64,000 bases of DNA from Rhodanobacter sp. OK091 (GCF_900142825.1 NZ_FRCH01000002.1:992001-1056000); one strand, 5' to 3'. Shown: positions 26,056 through 35,343, counted from the first letter of the stretch. Numbers and translations: made by a program. The notes: generated from the sequence alone by a model not told the origin.

Positions 26056-26104
26056 TGCCGACTTATATCACCCTGTACCCGCCGTACTCGTGGGAATGAT
26101 CTCG

Positions 26105-26425
26105 ATGACTCGACTGCAATTGCTTGGCCTGGCCGCGGCCACAGCCCTTTTCGCCACCGTTGCGCACGCTGAAGGCGACAAGGCTGCCGGACGCGAACTG
26201 ATCTACACCTGCGCCGGTTGCCATGGCGTACCCGGTTACACCAATGCCTACCCGCAATATCCGGTGCCGAAGATCGCCGGACAGAACGAGCAGTACATCG
26301 TCAATGCGCTGCATGGCTACCAGAGTGGCGAGCGCAAGCATCCGACCATGGGTGCACAGGCGCAGAGCTTGTCCGATACGGACATTCAGAACGTCGCCGC
26401 CTTTCTTTCCAGCCTCGCCAAGTAG
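26105..26425 (+). CDS. Periplasmic c-type cytochrome (class I)
   Basis: 106 residues: signal peptide (MTRLQLLGLAAATALFATVAHA), heme-binding CAGCH (Cys36, Cys39, His40), and probable axial Met in ERKHPTMGAQ. Short cytochrome of the c4/c553 type carrying electrons in the periplasm toward a terminal oxidase. The start at 26105 was chosen because GGGA lies 9 nt upstream; ATG 26096 is in frame. Its unusual insertion PGYTNAYPQYPVPKIAGQN is shared with one half of diheme c4 cytochromes. Tandem with the next cytochrome gene. Confidence 0.88.
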   Translation: MTRLQLLGLAAATALFATVAHAEGDKAAGRELIYTCAGCHGVPGYTNAYPQYPVPKIAGQNEQYIVNALHGYQSGERKHPTMGAQAQSLSDTDIQNVAAFLSSLAK

Positions 26426-26443
26426 TTGCCAAGGACTTTCCGC

Positions 26444-26800
26444 ATGAAACGTGCGCTTACCCTGCTTTCGTTCGGCGCCATGCTGGCGTTCGCCTCCACC
26501 CAGTTGCTGGCCAGCGGCAACGCCGAGAACGGCAAGCAAAAAGCGGCCACCTGCTTTGCCTGCCACGGTGTCGACGGCAACGCGGTCGATCCGCAGTATC
26601 CGCGCCTCGCCGGCCAATACAACCTGTATCTGCAGCAAGTGCTGCACGAGTACAAGGACGGTCAGCGCGCGAACCCGATCATGAAGGGCATGGTGGCTAC
26701 CCTGTCCGACCAGGATATCGAAGACGTTGCCACCTATTTCTCCAGCCTGCCGACCAAACTCGACACCTTGCAAGGTCATGTCGAGGGCGCTAGCAAGTAA
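26444..26800 (+). CDS. Periplasmic c-type cytochrome (class I), second copy
   Basis: 118 residues: signal peptide MKRALTLLSFGAMLAFASTQ, heme motif CFACH (Cys37, Cys40, His41), likely axial Met in ANPIMKGM. AAGGAC precedes the start. Similar in size and plan to the preceding gene (PQYPRLAGQYNLYLQQ vs PQYPVPKIAGQNEQYI), so the pair probably arose by duplication, or by splitting of a diheme c4. They form one operon ending at the terminator at 26828. Confidence 0.88.
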   Translation: MKRALTLLSFGAMLAFASTQLLASGNAENGKQKAATCFACHGVDGNAVDPQYPRLAGQYNLYLQQVLHEYKDGQRANPIMKGMVATLSDQDIEDVATYFSSLPTKLDTLQGHVEGASK

Positions 26801-26827
26801 ATCTGTTCGTCCCGTCGCATGACATGC

Positions 26828-26851
26828 AAAGGCCCGCTCCGGCGGGCCTTT
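26828..26851. terminator. Terminator after the cytochrome genes
   Basis: AAAGGCCCGC-TCC-GGCGGGCCTTT, a 10-bp perfect stem with a 3-nt loop. T-tracts are short (three) on either strand, so efficiency is uncertain; it lies between convergent genes. Confidence 0.7.
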
Positions 26852-26890
26852 GTGCATCTGGCGTATTGCCGCTGCCTCGGTTGGCTTGAC

Positions 26891-27499
26891 TCAGGCGATC
26901 GCGGACTTCCCTTCGTGCTTGCTGTAATACGGCTTTTCGCCACCGGCGTGATCCGTAGCATCCCGCACCGCCGTGATTTCCGGCACACGTTCGCGCAACG
27001 TCTTTTCCACGCCCTGCTTGAGTGTCACATCGACCATGCCGCAACCATGGCATCCTCCACCAAACTGCAGCAGCACAGCGCCGTCGGCATTGACCTCCAG
27101 CAAGGTGACCCGGCCGCCATGCGAAGCCAGTTTCGGATTCACCTCCGCCTCGAGCACATAGCGCACCCGCTCGACCAATCCCGCCTCGTTGCCCGGCACA
27201 TCGCCCTTGATCTTCGGCGCGCGGATATTGAGCTGGCCGCCGGTGGCATTGGGTTCGAAATCGATGGTTGCATCATCCAGCCAGCTGGCGCTGTCACCGT
27301 CGATGTGAAAGTTGAAGCCGGCACATTCGATCGTCCATTCCCCGCCGGCAAGATCGACTGGTTCGCAGAACTCCAGCTCGCAGTTGGCTGCCGGCGTACC
27401 GGGCGCCGTCACCCGCAAGCGAATGCTCAATCCATCGATGCCTTGTTGTGAGAGAAGCCGCAGAAAGTGCTGCTGCGCGCGTTCGGAAATATCGATCAT
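26891..27499 (-). CDS. nfuA: Fe/S biogenesis protein NfuA
   Basis: Carrier that transfers [4Fe-4S] clusters to target enzymes, important under oxidative stress or iron limitation. 202 residues: N-terminal degenerate A-type domain (about 1-95) and C-terminal NifU-like domain with GGGCHGCGM (Cys150, Cys153), the cluster ligands. The typical ending with PYYSKH is present with a short extension. Divergent from phhB. Confidence 0.96.
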   Translation of the reverse strand: MIDISERAQQHFLRLLSQQGIDGLSIRLRVTAPGTPAANCELEFCEPVDLAGGEWTIECAGFNFHIDGDSASWLDDATIDFEPNATGGQLNIRAPKIKGDVPGNEAGLVERVRYVLEAEVNPKLASHGGRVTLLEVNADGAVLLQFGGGCHGCGMVDVTLKQGVEKTLRERVPEITAVRDATDHAGGEKPYYSKHEGKSAIA

Positions 27500-27654
27500 G
27501 ACCGCTCCGGTACCGCCTACTGTGGTGCCGGCGAACTTCGCCGGTGAATCAGCACCATTTTAGTACTGTTTTGGCGTCGGTTGTGCGCTTTGACATTCGC
27601 GCAGACAACTCCGACCCTTCACATCCCAGACTTTCAGCTCACACGGAAATCCAC

Positions 27655-27996
27655 ATGAACGCCAACGATCTGGCCGCCGAACACTGCCAACCGCGTAAAG
27701 GCAAGGAGCAGGCGCTAGACGCCACACAGGTAGCCGAACTGCTGCGGCAACTGCCGGGCTGGCGGCTGCGCGACGATGGCATGGCCATCGTCAAGGACTT
27801 CAAGTTCGCCGACTTCCACCACACCCTGGGCTTCATCAACGCGGTGGGCTTCATGGCCAACCGCGAGGATCATCATCCGGATCTCGAAGCCGGCTACGGC
27901 CATTGCCAGGTGCTGTGGTCGACCCATGACGTGGGTGGCCTGTCACTGAACGACTTCATTTGTGCTGCACGGACCGAGGCCTTGCTGGCGCGCTGA
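27655..27996 (+). CDS. phhB: Pterin-4a-carbinolamine dehydratase
   Basis: Regenerates the tetrahydropterin cofactor of phenylalanine hydroxylase (or recycles molybdopterin-like pterins). 113 residues from MNANDLAAEHC with ACGGAAA upstream. The active-site block NREDHHPDLEAGYGHCQVLWSTHDVGG has the expected histidines. No phhA is in the window. Its stop (27996) directly abuts the rluC stop on the opposite strand, with no room for a terminator. Confidence 0.95.
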   Translation: MNANDLAAEHCQPRKGKEQALDATQVAELLRQLPGWRLRDDGMAIVKDFKFADFHHTLGFINAVGFMANREDHHPDLEAGYGHCQVLWSTHDVGGLSLNDFICAARTEALLAR

Positions 27997-28995
27997 TCAG
28001 AAGTCCGTGCGCGACTTTTCCTTCATCCACAACAACCGTTTTCCTTTCACCGCCAGCACGTCGAGGAAACCTTTCAAGTCATCCGGCAACGGCGCGGAAA
28101 AACTGTAAGAACGCCCATCCAGATCGAAGCTCATGTGCGAGGCATGCAGGAACAGCCGGTTCAAGCCCATGTCTCGGAAGCGCTTGTTCATCTCGCGATC
28201 GCCATATTTCGGATCGCCGGCCAATGGATGGCCAATGTGCGCGGCATGAACGCGGATCTGATGGGTACGACCGGTGCCCAGCGTGGCCAGCATCAGGCGG
28301 GCGCTGGGGTACTGCTCCATTTCACGGAAAAAAGTGAGTGACGGCTTGCCGTTGTCGGCTACCCGCACCATCCGTTCGCCGCCCTGCAACACGGATTTCA
28401 GCAATGGCGCATTGACATCGAACTTGGCCTTGGACGGGTGACCGAGCATCAGGCATAGATACTGTTTGGTCACTTCTCCGGCACGAATAGCCGCCTGCAG
28501 GCCGGTCAGTCCGGCCCGCGTCCGGGCAAACACCAGCACGCCACTGGTATCGCGATCGAGCCGGTGCACCAGTTCCAGGTGTTCCTGTGGCCGAGCCGCG
28601 CGCAGCAGCTCGATCGCGCCGTGACTGACCCCGCTGCCGCCGTGGCTGGCCACGCCGGAAGGCTTGTCGATGACCAGAAAGTGCTTGTCTTCAAAAATGA
28701 TGGCATCGGCCACCGAAGCCACCAGACCACCGGCCGGGGCGTTGCCCTCGGGCCGTTCAGCTACCCGCACAGGAGGTATGCGCAGCGTATCACCGTCTGC
28801 GAGACGGGTATCCGGCTTAGCCCGCTTGCCGTTGACACGTACCTGACCGGTGCGCAAAAGCCGGTAAATCATGCTCTTGGGCACACCTTTGAGCAGGGTC
28901 ACCAGCGCATTGTCGATGCGCTGACCATCTCGCTCGGGGCCGATCGCGACTTGACGTACACCGTGAGGTGCGTCATGGGAAGTTGCCGTCTGCAT
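27997..28995 (-). CDS. rluC: 23S rRNA pseudouridine synthase RluC
   Basis: Converts three uridines of 23S rRNA (955, 2504, 2580 in E. coli numbering) to pseudouridine. 332 residues: N-terminal S4 RNA-binding domain (RIDNALVTLLKGVPKSMIYRLLRTGQVRVNG) and catalytic domain with HRLDRDTSG containing the nucleophilic Asp, plus GRTHQIRVH. Start at 28995 (MQTATSHDAPHG); the longer frame to 29289 runs through the rne leader. Divergent from rne as in E. coli; the predicted rne promoter overlaps this start codon. Confidence 0.95.
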   Translation of the reverse strand: MQTATSHDAPHGVRQVAIGPERDGQRIDNALVTLLKGVPKSMIYRLLRTGQVRVNGKRAKPDTRLADGDTLRIPPVRVAERPEGNAPAGGLVASVADAIIFEDKHFLVIDKPSGVASHGGSGVSHGAIELLRAARPQEHLELVHRLDRDTSGVLVFARTRAGLTGLQAAIRAGEVTKQYLCLMLGHPSKAKFDVNAPLLKSVLQGGERMVRVADNGKPSLTFFREMEQYPSARLMLATLGTGRTHQIRVHAAHIGHPLAGDPKYGDREMNKRFRDMGLNRLFLHASHMSFDLDGRSYSFSAPLPDDLKGFLDVLAVKGKRLLWMKEKSRTDF

Positions 28996-29023
28996 TGAAA
29001 AAAACCTGCTGAAATAGGATACT
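28995..29023 (+). promoter_or_regulatory. rne: Predicted sigma70 promoter of rne
   Basis: TTGAAA (28995-29000) and GATACT (29018-29023) with a 17-base spacer. The start site would be near 29030, giving a leader of about 300 nt before the rne ATG, comparable to the long autoregulated rne leader of E. coli. The -35 touches the first base of the rluC start codon. Confidence 0.55.
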
Positions 29024-29029
29024 CGGCGG

Positions 29030-29328
29030 GCGCTACATTCTGCCCATCGATGTCTGGATCGGGTCGAGTGCCTGCCCGTAACGTCGGCGAGGATTGCGCC
29101 GGTTGCCTTGGCGGCCGGTCGCGGCTCCCTTTCATCGTAACGGTTTGGGCTGCCGTTTGTCCGATGCCATGAGGTATCGGAGGCGGCAAGCGTAGTTGAC
29201 CGAATCATCCCGACACCGGAAACGGTGCCGTTTTTTTGCCGCTTAACCGCAGCGGCGCGATCCCCGGCAGGCCGCCATTGAGGCGCCACCGCGGCACGCG
29301 ACGCGCGGCCAAGCCGAGGATTACCACC
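29030..29328 (+). promoter_or_regulatory. rne: Long untranslated leader of rne
   Basis: About 300 nt without a supported gene between the promoter and the rne ATG. It contains several GC-rich segments and the terminator-like hairpin at 29212-29237. In E. coli the rne leader is the site of feedback by RNase E itself; similar function here is inference from length and position only. Confidence 0.5.
29212..29237 (+). terminator. Terminator-like hairpin inside the rne leader (possible attenuator)
   Basis: CACCG-GAAA-CGGTG (29214-29227) followed by CCG and seven T (29231-29237), about 92 nt before the rne start. The stem is short, so read-through should be substantial. On its strand the only known gene upstream is the rne leader itself, so it would act as an attenuator rather than end another gene. 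Confidence 0.5.
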
Positions 29329-32300
29329 ATGAAACGTATGTTGATCAACGCGACTCAGCGTGAAGAGTTGCGCGTGGCCATTGTCGACGGCCAGAACCTT
29401 TACGACCTGGACATCGAAATCCCTTCGCGGGAACAGAAAAAGTCCAATATTTACAAGGGTCGAATCACCCGAGTTGAGGCTTCACTTGAAGCCTGCTTCG
29501 TCGAGTACGGAGCCGAACGCCATGGCTTCCTGCCTCTGAAGGAAATTTCCCGCGAGTACTTCACGCAGGGCTTGGACCCCCACAAGTCCAACATCCGCGA
29601 ACTGATCAAGGAAGGTCAGGAAGTGGTCGTTCAGGTGGAAAAGGAGGAGCGCGGCAATAAGGGCGCTGCCCTGACCACGTTCATCAGTCTGGCCGGCCGC
29701 TACATGGTGCTGATGCCGAACAACCCAAAGGCCGGCGGTGTCTCGCGCCGGATCGAGGGCGAGGACCGGCAGGCACTGAAGGAAGCGCTGGAACACGTCA
29801 CCGTGCCCGACGACGTCGGCCTGATCGTGCGCACCGCCGGTCTCGGCCGCGACGCCGAAGAGCTGCAGTGGGATCTCGATTATCTGCTGCAGCTGTGGAA
29901 GTCGATTTCCGAAGCCGCCAACAAGCAGCGAGCGCCGTTCCTGATCTATCAGGAATCGAAACTGTTCATCCGTGCACTGCGCGACTACCTGCGCAGCGAC
30001 ATCGGCGAGATCCTGATCGACGAGGAATCGCTGTACAACGATGCACGCGACTTCATGCAGCAGGTGATGCCGAACGCACTGCGCAAGCTCAAGTTGTACA
30101 GGGACGACACTCCGCTGTTCACCCGCTACCAGATCGAGACGCAGATCGAGAGCGCGTTCGATCGCCAGGTGCGCCTGCCCTCGGGCGGCTCGATCGTGAT
30201 CGACCAGACCGAAGCGCTGACCGCGATCGACATCAACTCCTCCAAGGCCACCAAGGGCAGCGACATCGAGGAGACCGCGTTCAACACCAATTGCGAAGCC
30301 GCGGTGGAAATCGCCCGTCAGGCACGCATCCGCGACGCCGGCGGCCTGATCGTGATCGACTTCATCGACATGGACAGCCCCAAGCACCAGCGCGAAGTGG
30401 AAGATCGCCTGAAGGAAGCATTGAAGCAGGACCGCGCCCGCGTGCAGATCGGACGCATCTCGCGCTTCGGCCTGCTCGAGATGTCGCGCCAGCGCCTGCG
30501 CCCCAGTCTCGGCGAAGCGACCCAGATCGTCTGCCCGCGTTGCGAAGGCCACGGCCACATTCGCGGTGTGGAATCGTTGTCGCTGTCGACCCTGCGTCTG
30601 ATCGAAGAGCACGCGATGAAGGACAACACCGGCCAAGTGCTGGTGCAGGCGCCGTCCAGCGTAGTCAATTTCCTGCTCAACGAGAAGCGCGCCAGCGTGG
30701 TCGAGATCGAGCTGCGCCACAAAGTGCACGTGATGATCGTCGCCGACGAGAAGCTGGAAACCCCGCATATCGAGATCCAGCGCATCCGTGAAGCCGACAT
30801 GGGCGAGCACAGCAAGCCCAGCTACGAGCGGCTGACCACGGTGGAAACCGCCGAGCTGCCGAAGATGGGTCAGGCGCTTGGCAGCAGCGAACAGCCCGCG
30901 GTGAGCGGCATCGTGCCGTCCAGCCCTGCTCCACTGCGCGAAGAAGTTGCCGCAGCGGTTGCGGTTGCTGCACCGGCTGCACGTCGCCAGCAGCCCGCAG
31001 CGGCGACCACCACTCGCACCGCACCGACCGGGGGCGTCATCTCGCGCCTGCTTGGCTGGTTCCGCAGTGCCGAAGCCGCAACTCCGGCACCGGCGCAGAA
31101 ACGTACCGATGACAGCAACCGCGACAACAGCAACCGCAATCGTCGTGACGGTCGTGACGAACGCGGCACCCGTACCGGCAGCGGCAGTACCTCTAACGCA
31201 TCTTCGTCGCGCCCGCCACGACGCGAGCCAGTGCAGCAGAATCCATCGAAAGCCGGGGCGCAGCAGCAAGCCAGGAACAATCGCCAGCGCGGCAATAGCG
31301 AGGCGCAGCCGCGCCAGCAGCAGGCCCAGGCACAGACTGCAAGAGCGGAACGTCAGCCGAAGCCCGTCGCGACGGAAAACAACCAGGCACGGACCGAGCG
31401 CAAACCCAACCCGCCACAGCCGAAGGCAGAACGGCAGCCGCGCCCCGTCGCCAGCGAACGTCCGCTCGCCGCACCGCTGGACGAAGCGGCCAAGGAAGCC
31501 GAGCTGCTCACACCGCTGGCCGAATCGACGGCACCGGAATCCGCGGACGAGGCGCTCGATGCGGATGGCAGTCAGTCGCGCCGTCGCCGCGGTCGTCGCG
31601 GCGGCCGTCGCCGCCGCCGCCATGACGAAGCCACCCCGAGTGGAACCGTGGTCGATACCGCTCAGGCACGTGCACTCGATGATGAAGACCGTGACGAAGC
31701 CGCCGGCGCCGTTACGGCAGCCAAGCTGGCTACCGGCAGCGAACCGTTGCGTGAGTCATTTGCCATCGGCACGGCAGCTGCGACCGTAGTCGGCGCGACG
31801 GATAACGTTACTCAGGCACCGGCAGCCGAGCTTCGCCATCCGGTTACCCCTCAGCCTGCCGAAAAGGCCGCAGCGGCGACTTTCGCGGACAACCAGCCGA
31901 CACCCACTGCCGTTCCGATCGCCGCTACCGTCAGTGCTGCAGCGCCCACTGTGACGACCTTCAATCTGCCCACGCTTCCGCCGATTCCCGATCAGGCGAA
32001 ATCAGCAGTGGCGACCGCCGATGAAGGGCACGACATCGTCAAGATCACTGCTGTGGGGGCAACAGCCCCCACTCCGATCAGCAGCATGCCGCAGATCGTA
32101 TCCGCGGCTGTCGTCAGTCATGACGATGCCGAAGCAAAAGCAGACGCTATCGCCCCTGCACCTGTGGTCGGCATGCCTGTCACAACGCCGGAAGTCGTGC
32201 CGATCAATCTGGCCGCCCCCGCTCGCGACATCGGCCAGGCATCCGATGCCCGACCAGAAGCGCGGCCGACTCCGGCAACTGCAGCCCCAGCGGCTCCGGC

Positions 32301-32559
32301 TCCAGTCATCGAGCAGCCCAGCAAATCGGCCGACATCGCGCCGCCGGCCACGCTGGTCGGCATGCCTGAAAAGCCGACCAGCACCAGCCCAATCGCCTCG
32401 CTGCCGCTGCCGAAACAAGGCGACCTCCTGGCCCAGCCAGTCCACCCGGTAGAACCGGCTGCGCCGAGCCCGGCTGTGCCGAGCCATGAAGAAAGCAAGC
32501 CGATGACGGCTTCGCCCGATGACGAGAATGGCGAACACAAGAATGGTTCCCGCGATTGA
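29329..32559 (+). CDS. rne: Ribonuclease E
   Basis: Essential endoribonuclease that starts mRNA decay and processes rRNA, tRNA and sRNA; membrane-associated degradosome scaffold. 1076 residues. N-terminal catalytic half: S1 domain (about 35-120), 5' sensor, DNase I-like domain with [14 protein letters not shown] and [11 protein letters not shown] (metal-binding Asp residues), zinc-link [12 protein letters not shown]. The C-terminal half (about 520 onward) is disordered, with an Arg-rich [15 protein letters not shown] block (about residues 752-766) and a short amphipathic stretch ([16 protein letters not shown]) that likely anchors to the membrane. GAGG precedes the ATG. Confidence 0.97.
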   Translation: MKRMLINATQREELRVAIVDGQNLYDLDIEIPSREQKKSNIYKGRITRVEASLEACFVEYGAERHGFLPLKEISREYFTQGLDPHKSNIRELIKEGQEVVVQVEKEERGNKGAALTTFISLAGRYMVLMPNNPKAGGVSRRIEGEDRQALKEALEHVTVPDDVGLIVRTAGLGRDAEELQWDLDYLLQLWKSISEAANKQRAPFLIYQESKLFIRALRDYLRSDIGEILIDEESLYNDARDFMQQVMPNALRKLKLYRDDTPLFTRYQIETQIESAFDRQVRLPSGGSIVIDQTEALTAIDINSSKATKGSDIEETAFNTNCEAAVEIARQARIRDAGGLIVIDFIDMDSPKHQREVEDRLKEALKQDRARVQIGRISRFGLLEMSRQRLRPSLGEATQIVCPRCEGHGHIRGVESLSLSTLRLIEEHAMKDNTGQVLVQAPSSVVNFLLNEKRASVVEIELRHKVHVMIVADEKLETPHIEIQRIREADMGEHSKPSYERLTTVETAELPKMGQALGSSEQPAVSGIVPSSPAPLREEVAAAVAVAAPAARRQQPAAATTTRTAPTGGVISRLLGWFRSAEAATPAPAQKRTDDSNRDNSNRNRRDGRDERGTRTGSGSTSNASSSRPPRREPVQQNPSKAGAQQQARNNRQRGNSEAQPRQQQAQAQTARAERQPKPVATENNQARTERKPNPPQPKAERQPRPVASERPLAAPLDEAAKEAELLTPLAESTAPESADEALDADGSQSRRRRGRRGGRRRRRHDEATPSGTVVDTAQARALDDEDRDEAAGAVTAAKLATGSEPLRESFAIGTAAATVVGATDNVTQAPAAELRHPVTPQPAEKAAAATFADNQPTPTAVPIAATVSAAAPTVTTFNLPTLPPIPDQAKSAVATADEGHDIVKITAVGATAPTPISSMPQIVSAAVVSHDDAEAKADAIAPAPVVGMPVTTPEVVPINLAAPARDIGQASDARPEARPTPATAAPAAPAPVIEQPSKSADIAPPATLVGMPEKPTSTSPIASLPLPKQGDLLAQPVHPVEPAAPSPAVPSHEESKPMTASPDDENGEHKNGSRD

Positions 32560-32582
32560 GTCATCGCTTCGCTTCTCAAGCT

Positions 32583-32613
32583 AAAAAAACCGGACGCAAG
32601 TCCGGTTTTTTTT
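32583..32613. terminator. Bidirectional terminator between rne and the uvrY-like gene
   Basis: CCGGAC-GCAA-GTCCGG stem flanked by A7 on the left and T9 on the right, so it ends both converging transcripts. Confidence 0.92.
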
Positions 32614-32646
32614 TAGCCGCTACTCATCAAGCAACCGGGGATACCG

Positions 32647-33300
32647 TCAGTTGCCCACGTGGTGGTTCGGCGTATCGATCAGCCCATGCACCGTCATCAA
32701 GTGAGCCAGGCTGAGCACATGGTCCACATGCAGCTTTTCCATCAGTCGCTGTTTGTAGGTGGATACGGTTTTCGGGCTCAGGTTGAGTTGTTCGCCGATG
32801 ATCGTCAGTGGCTTGCCGCGCACCAGCATCATCGCCACCTCCAGCTCACGGCTGGACAATACGTCGAACGGCGAGGTACTCCCGTCGAGCGTGGCCAATG
32901 CCAGCTGCTGCGCAACCGCCGGAGCAAGGTAACGTCGACCACCCGCCACCTGCCGCACAGCTGATATCAATTCGTCGGCGCTGCAGCCCTTGGTCAGGTA
33001 GCCCAGCGCACCGGCATCAAGCAGGCGCTTGGGAAAGCGTGCATCGTCGACCACTGTCACGACGACGATATGCGTGGATAGCTTCGAGCGGCATACGCGC
33101 TCAGTGAGTTCGATACCGCTCATGCCGGGCATGTGCACATCGACCAGTGCAACGTGAGGTGCCAGCGCGCGAATCAGGCGCAAGCCTTCCTCGGCAGTGC
33201 CTGCTTCACCACTGATATGGATATCCGGCTGCTGCTGCAAAATCATCCGAAAGCCGGTGCGAACCAGCTCGTGATCATCCACCAGGACAACATTGATCAC
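32647..33300 (-). CDS. uvrY: UvrY/GacA-type response regulator
   Basis: NarL-family regulator closely resembling UvrY/GacA/LetA, which activate transcription of CsrA/RsmA-antagonist sRNAs. 217 residues. Receiver: DD (8-9), phospho-Asp54 in ALVDVHMPG, Lys104 in YLTKG. LuxR-type HTH: LSSRELEVAMMLVRG and EQLNLSPKTVSTYKQRLMEKL, with the GKPLTIIGEQLNLSPKTV pattern characteristic of UvrY. The N-terminal MINVVLVDDHELVRTGFRMI is also typical. No kinase gene adjoins it, as usual for the BarA/GacS partner. Symbol given on similarity. Confidence 0.85.
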   Translation of the reverse strand: MINVVLVDDHELVRTGFRMILQQQPDIHISGEAGTAEEGLRLIRALAPHVALVDVHMPGMSGIELTERVCRSKLSTHIVVVTVVDDARFPKRLLDAGALGYLTKGCSADELISAVRQVAGGRRYLAPAVAQQLALATLDGSTSPFDVLSSRELEVAMMLVRGKPLTIIGEQLNLSPKTVSTYKQRLMEKLHVDHVLSLAHLMTVHGLIDTPNHHVGN

Positions 33301-33464
33301 TTCACGCCCTCCTTGGTTGGGCTTCCTGAAATTAGGCTGCGCAGCAGCCTATTGCAAGCAGTTCGCGGCCCGCGTGCACCCGGCAACATGGTGCGTCGCC
33401 GTACGACCTTGTCCGCTGACGGCACCTGCCATCTGCCGCGGGCGGAAACAGTTCCCGGAAAAAC

Positions 33465-33707
33465 TCAAGCTGCCATCGTGCTGGCCACGCGTGCATCATC
33501 ATCCGCGTAACGCGCCAGCATGATCGTGGAACTTGGGCCCGGCATTTTCACACACACGCGGTGCCCCAACCGGTGATATTCATCGCGCGCCATTTCCTTG
33601 GCCAGGCTGATCGCTGGTCCCAATTGCAAATCGCGGAACAACACGGTCTGGCAGCGATACACGTGCCAGCTGCCTGCAGCCGATTGCTTGAGCGAAATCG
33701 TCACCAC
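33465..33707 (-). CDS. Small protein of unknown function
   Basis: 80 residues from GTG 33707 with GGAG eight bases upstream. Compact sequence with WHVYRCQTVLFRDLQLGPAISLAKEMARDEYHRLG and a strand VCVKMPGPSSTIMLARY. No signal peptide or membrane segment. The pattern (Trp-His strand, helix, strand) is like short DUF2188-type or regulator-associated proteins, but I do not recognise it. It lies alone between the uvrY-like gene and the tRNA-Leu terminator. Confidence 0.5.
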   Translation of the reverse strand: MVTISLKQSAAGSWHVYRCQTVLFRDLQLGPAISLAKEMARDEYHRLGHRVCVKMPGPSSTIMLARYADDDARVASTMAA

Positions 33708-33943
33708 GCCAACTCCCCATTCAGCGGCAAAAATCGCAACGGTCCGACGGACAAATAACCGCCGTAAGCTCCGCGAATGAGGCGCAATGTGCCATGCGGA
33801 AGACCGCTGTTATGTCGGCCAGCGCCTACAACCCATGTGCGGGAATCACGGCGAACGCCCCGCCTCGCCGTTACCGGGTTCGGGTCGACCCTATTGCCCC
33901 ATGCGTTGACGGACGCTTGCCCGGACAGAGTCGCCGTACCCAC
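33708..33943. other. Non-coding stretch, no supported gene
   Basis: Between the small unknown gene and the terminator of the tRNA-Leu transcript. An open frame crosses it on the reverse strand through the terminator, so it is unlikely to be coding. A short ACGGCG/CGCCGT dyad is the only structure noticed. Confidence 0.4.
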
Positions 33944-33967
33944 AAAAAAACCGCCGGAAGGCGGTTT
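33944..33967 (-). terminator. Terminator of the tpiA-secG-tRNA-Leu transcript
   Basis: On the reverse strand AAACCGCC-TTCC-GGCGGTTT followed by four more T. Located 44 bp beyond the 3' end of tRNA-Leu. Confidence 0.85.
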
Positions 33968-34010
33968 CTTTGTTTCATCGAGCCCAGTGATATTCACTGG
34001 AACCCTGTAA

Positions 34011-34095
34011 TGGTGCCCAAGAGGGGACTCGAACCCCTACGACTTACGTCGCTACCACCTCAAGGTAGTGCGTCTACCAGTTCCGCCACCTGGGC
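34011..34095 (-). tRNA. leuU: tRNA-Leu (GAG)
   Basis: Reverse-strand sequence begins GCCCAGGTGGCGGAACTGG and ends GAGTCCCCTCTTGGGCACCA, with CCA encoded. Acceptor GCCCAGG pairs with the 3' CTTGGGC (one G-U). The anticodon arm CTACCTTGAGGTGGTAG contains GAG, decoding CUC/CUU, and a long variable arm typical of class II leucine tRNAs is present. It follows secG by 11 bp, cotranscribed with it. No insertion at its 3' end. Confidence 0.95.
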
Positions 34096-34106
34096 AGGTG
34101 TGTTGC

Positions 34107-34568
34107 TCAGTGCTTGGCCGGCGGCTCCGTGGCTGCCGGCACCTCGCCCTGACTCTTGGTCGGGGCGGGGGTTGCCGCCGGCGGTGCAGCAGCCGGTACG
34201 GCGTTGTTGGTTGCAGCAGGGACGGCCGAGGGCACTTCCGAGCCGGCCGGTGCAGCAGGTGCTGTCTTCACGGCGGCCGGCTTGTTGGCAAGTGCACCCA
34301 TGACGCCCAGATCGGTGGCATTGCTGCGCGGTGCGCCGTTGCTGTGCAGGTACACGCCCATGCCGAGGCTGAGCAGGAAGAACAGCCCGGCGAGAATGCC
34401 GGTGGCACGGGTCAGGAACGTGGACGAGCCACGCGCACCGAAGACCGTGGCCGACGCGCCGCCACCGAAACCGGAGCCGGCCTCGGCGCCTGCGCCGTTC
34501 TGCAGCAGGATCAGCACGATCATCGCCGCAGCGATCAGAATGTAAAACACGCTGAAAATGACGAACAT
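34107..34568 (-). CDS. secG: Protein translocase subunit SecG
   Basis: Small accessory subunit of the SecYEG translocon. 153 residues from MFVIFSVFYILIAAAMIVLI. Two membrane helices (about 2-23 and 53-75) separated by the conserved LLQNGAGAEAGSGFGGGASATVFGARGSSTFL loop. The last 70 residues form an Ala/Pro-rich tail, longer than E. coli SecG (110 residues) but common in xanthomonads. Seven bases separate it from tpiA. Confidence 0.95.
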   Translation of the reverse strand: MFVIFSVFYILIAAAMIVLILLQNGAGAEAGSGFGGGASATVFGARGSSTFLTRATGILAGLFFLLSLGMGVYLHSNGAPRSNATDLGVMGALANKPAAVKTAPAAPAGSEVPSAVPAATNNAVPAAAPPAATPAPTKSQGEVPAATEPPAKH

Positions 34569-34575
34569 AAGATTT

Positions 34576-35343
34576 CTATTGAGCCTGTAGCGCCTGATGC
34601 GCCGCGGCGCAGATTCCAAGGAAATCGGATGCGGTTAAAGAAGCACCGCCGATCAGTCCACCATCCACGTCCGCCTGCGCGAATAATTCCGCGGCATTGG
34701 CCGCCTTGACGCTGCCGCCGTAAAGCAGTCGGGTCAGACGGGCAATCATAACATCTTCCTTTTCCAGTTGGCTACGAATGAAGGCGTGTGCTTGCTGCAC
34801 CTGCTCCGGGCTGGCGGTGTGGCCGGTGCCGATCGCCCAGACCGGTTCATAGGCGATCACGGCCGTATCGAAGCTGGCGATGCCGTTATGCGCCAACACA
34901 GCCCGCAGCTGGCGCGCGATGACCGCCTCGGTCTCGCCGGCTTCGCGCTGTTCCAGCGTCTCCCCTACACACAGGATCGGCGTGAGCCCACCCGCACGTG
35001 CCGCGGCAAACTTGCGCGCAACCAGTGCGTCGTCCTCGGCGTGATACTGGCGGCGCTCGGAATGACCCACCAGTACCCATTGCGCGCCGACATCCGACAA
35101 CATGGCAGCGGACACTTCGCCGGTATAGGCGCCCTGCCCTTCATGTTCGCTGACGTCCTGCGCACCCACGCCAAGTCCGGAGCTGGCGTGCTGCCAGGCC
35201 AGCTCAGCCAGATACGGGAACGGCGGAAACACCGCCACATCAATGGAATCTGGCTTGCCAGCGACGACGTCGTTCACCAGCGCCGTGGCCATCGAACGGC
35301 TCCCATGCATTTTCCAGTTGCCGGCGACAAATTTCTTGCGCAT
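34576..35343 (-). CDS. tpiA: Triosephosphate isomerase
   Basis: Interconverts dihydroxyacetone phosphate and glyceraldehyde-3-phosphate. 255-residue TIM barrel with catalytic Lys11 (NWKMHG), His94 (VLVGHSERR) and Glu166 (AYEPVWAIGTG), plus the phosphate-binding LYGGSVK. Start at 35343 with GGAAG upstream. First gene of the tpiA-secG-tRNA-Leu operon. Confidence 0.98.
   Translation of the reverse strand: MRKKFVAGNWKMHGSRSMATALVNDVVAGKPDSIDVAVFPPFPYLAELAWQHASSGLGVGAQDVSEHEGQGAYTGEVSAAMLSDVGAQWVLVGHSERRQYHAEDDALVARKFAAARAGGLTPILCVGETLEQREAGETEAVIARQLRAVLAHNGIASFDTAVIAYEPVWAIGTGHTASPEQVQQAHAFIRSQLEKEDVMIARLTRLLYGGSVKAANAAELFAQADVDGGLIGGASLTASDFLGICAAAHQALQAQ

Noticed and set aside
29482..31623. 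713-codon open frame antisense to rne
   Set aside because: Shadow of the RNase E coding strand, Cys/Arg-rich without known motif.
33701..33997. 98-codon open frame on the reverse strand
   Set aside because: It starts inside the terminator of the tRNA-Leu transcript and has no Shine-Dalgarno or recognisable motif.
34011..34095. Integration site in tRNA-Leu
   Set aside because: No integrase or repeat of the tRNA 3' end was seen nearby; the flanks are ordinary operon and terminator.
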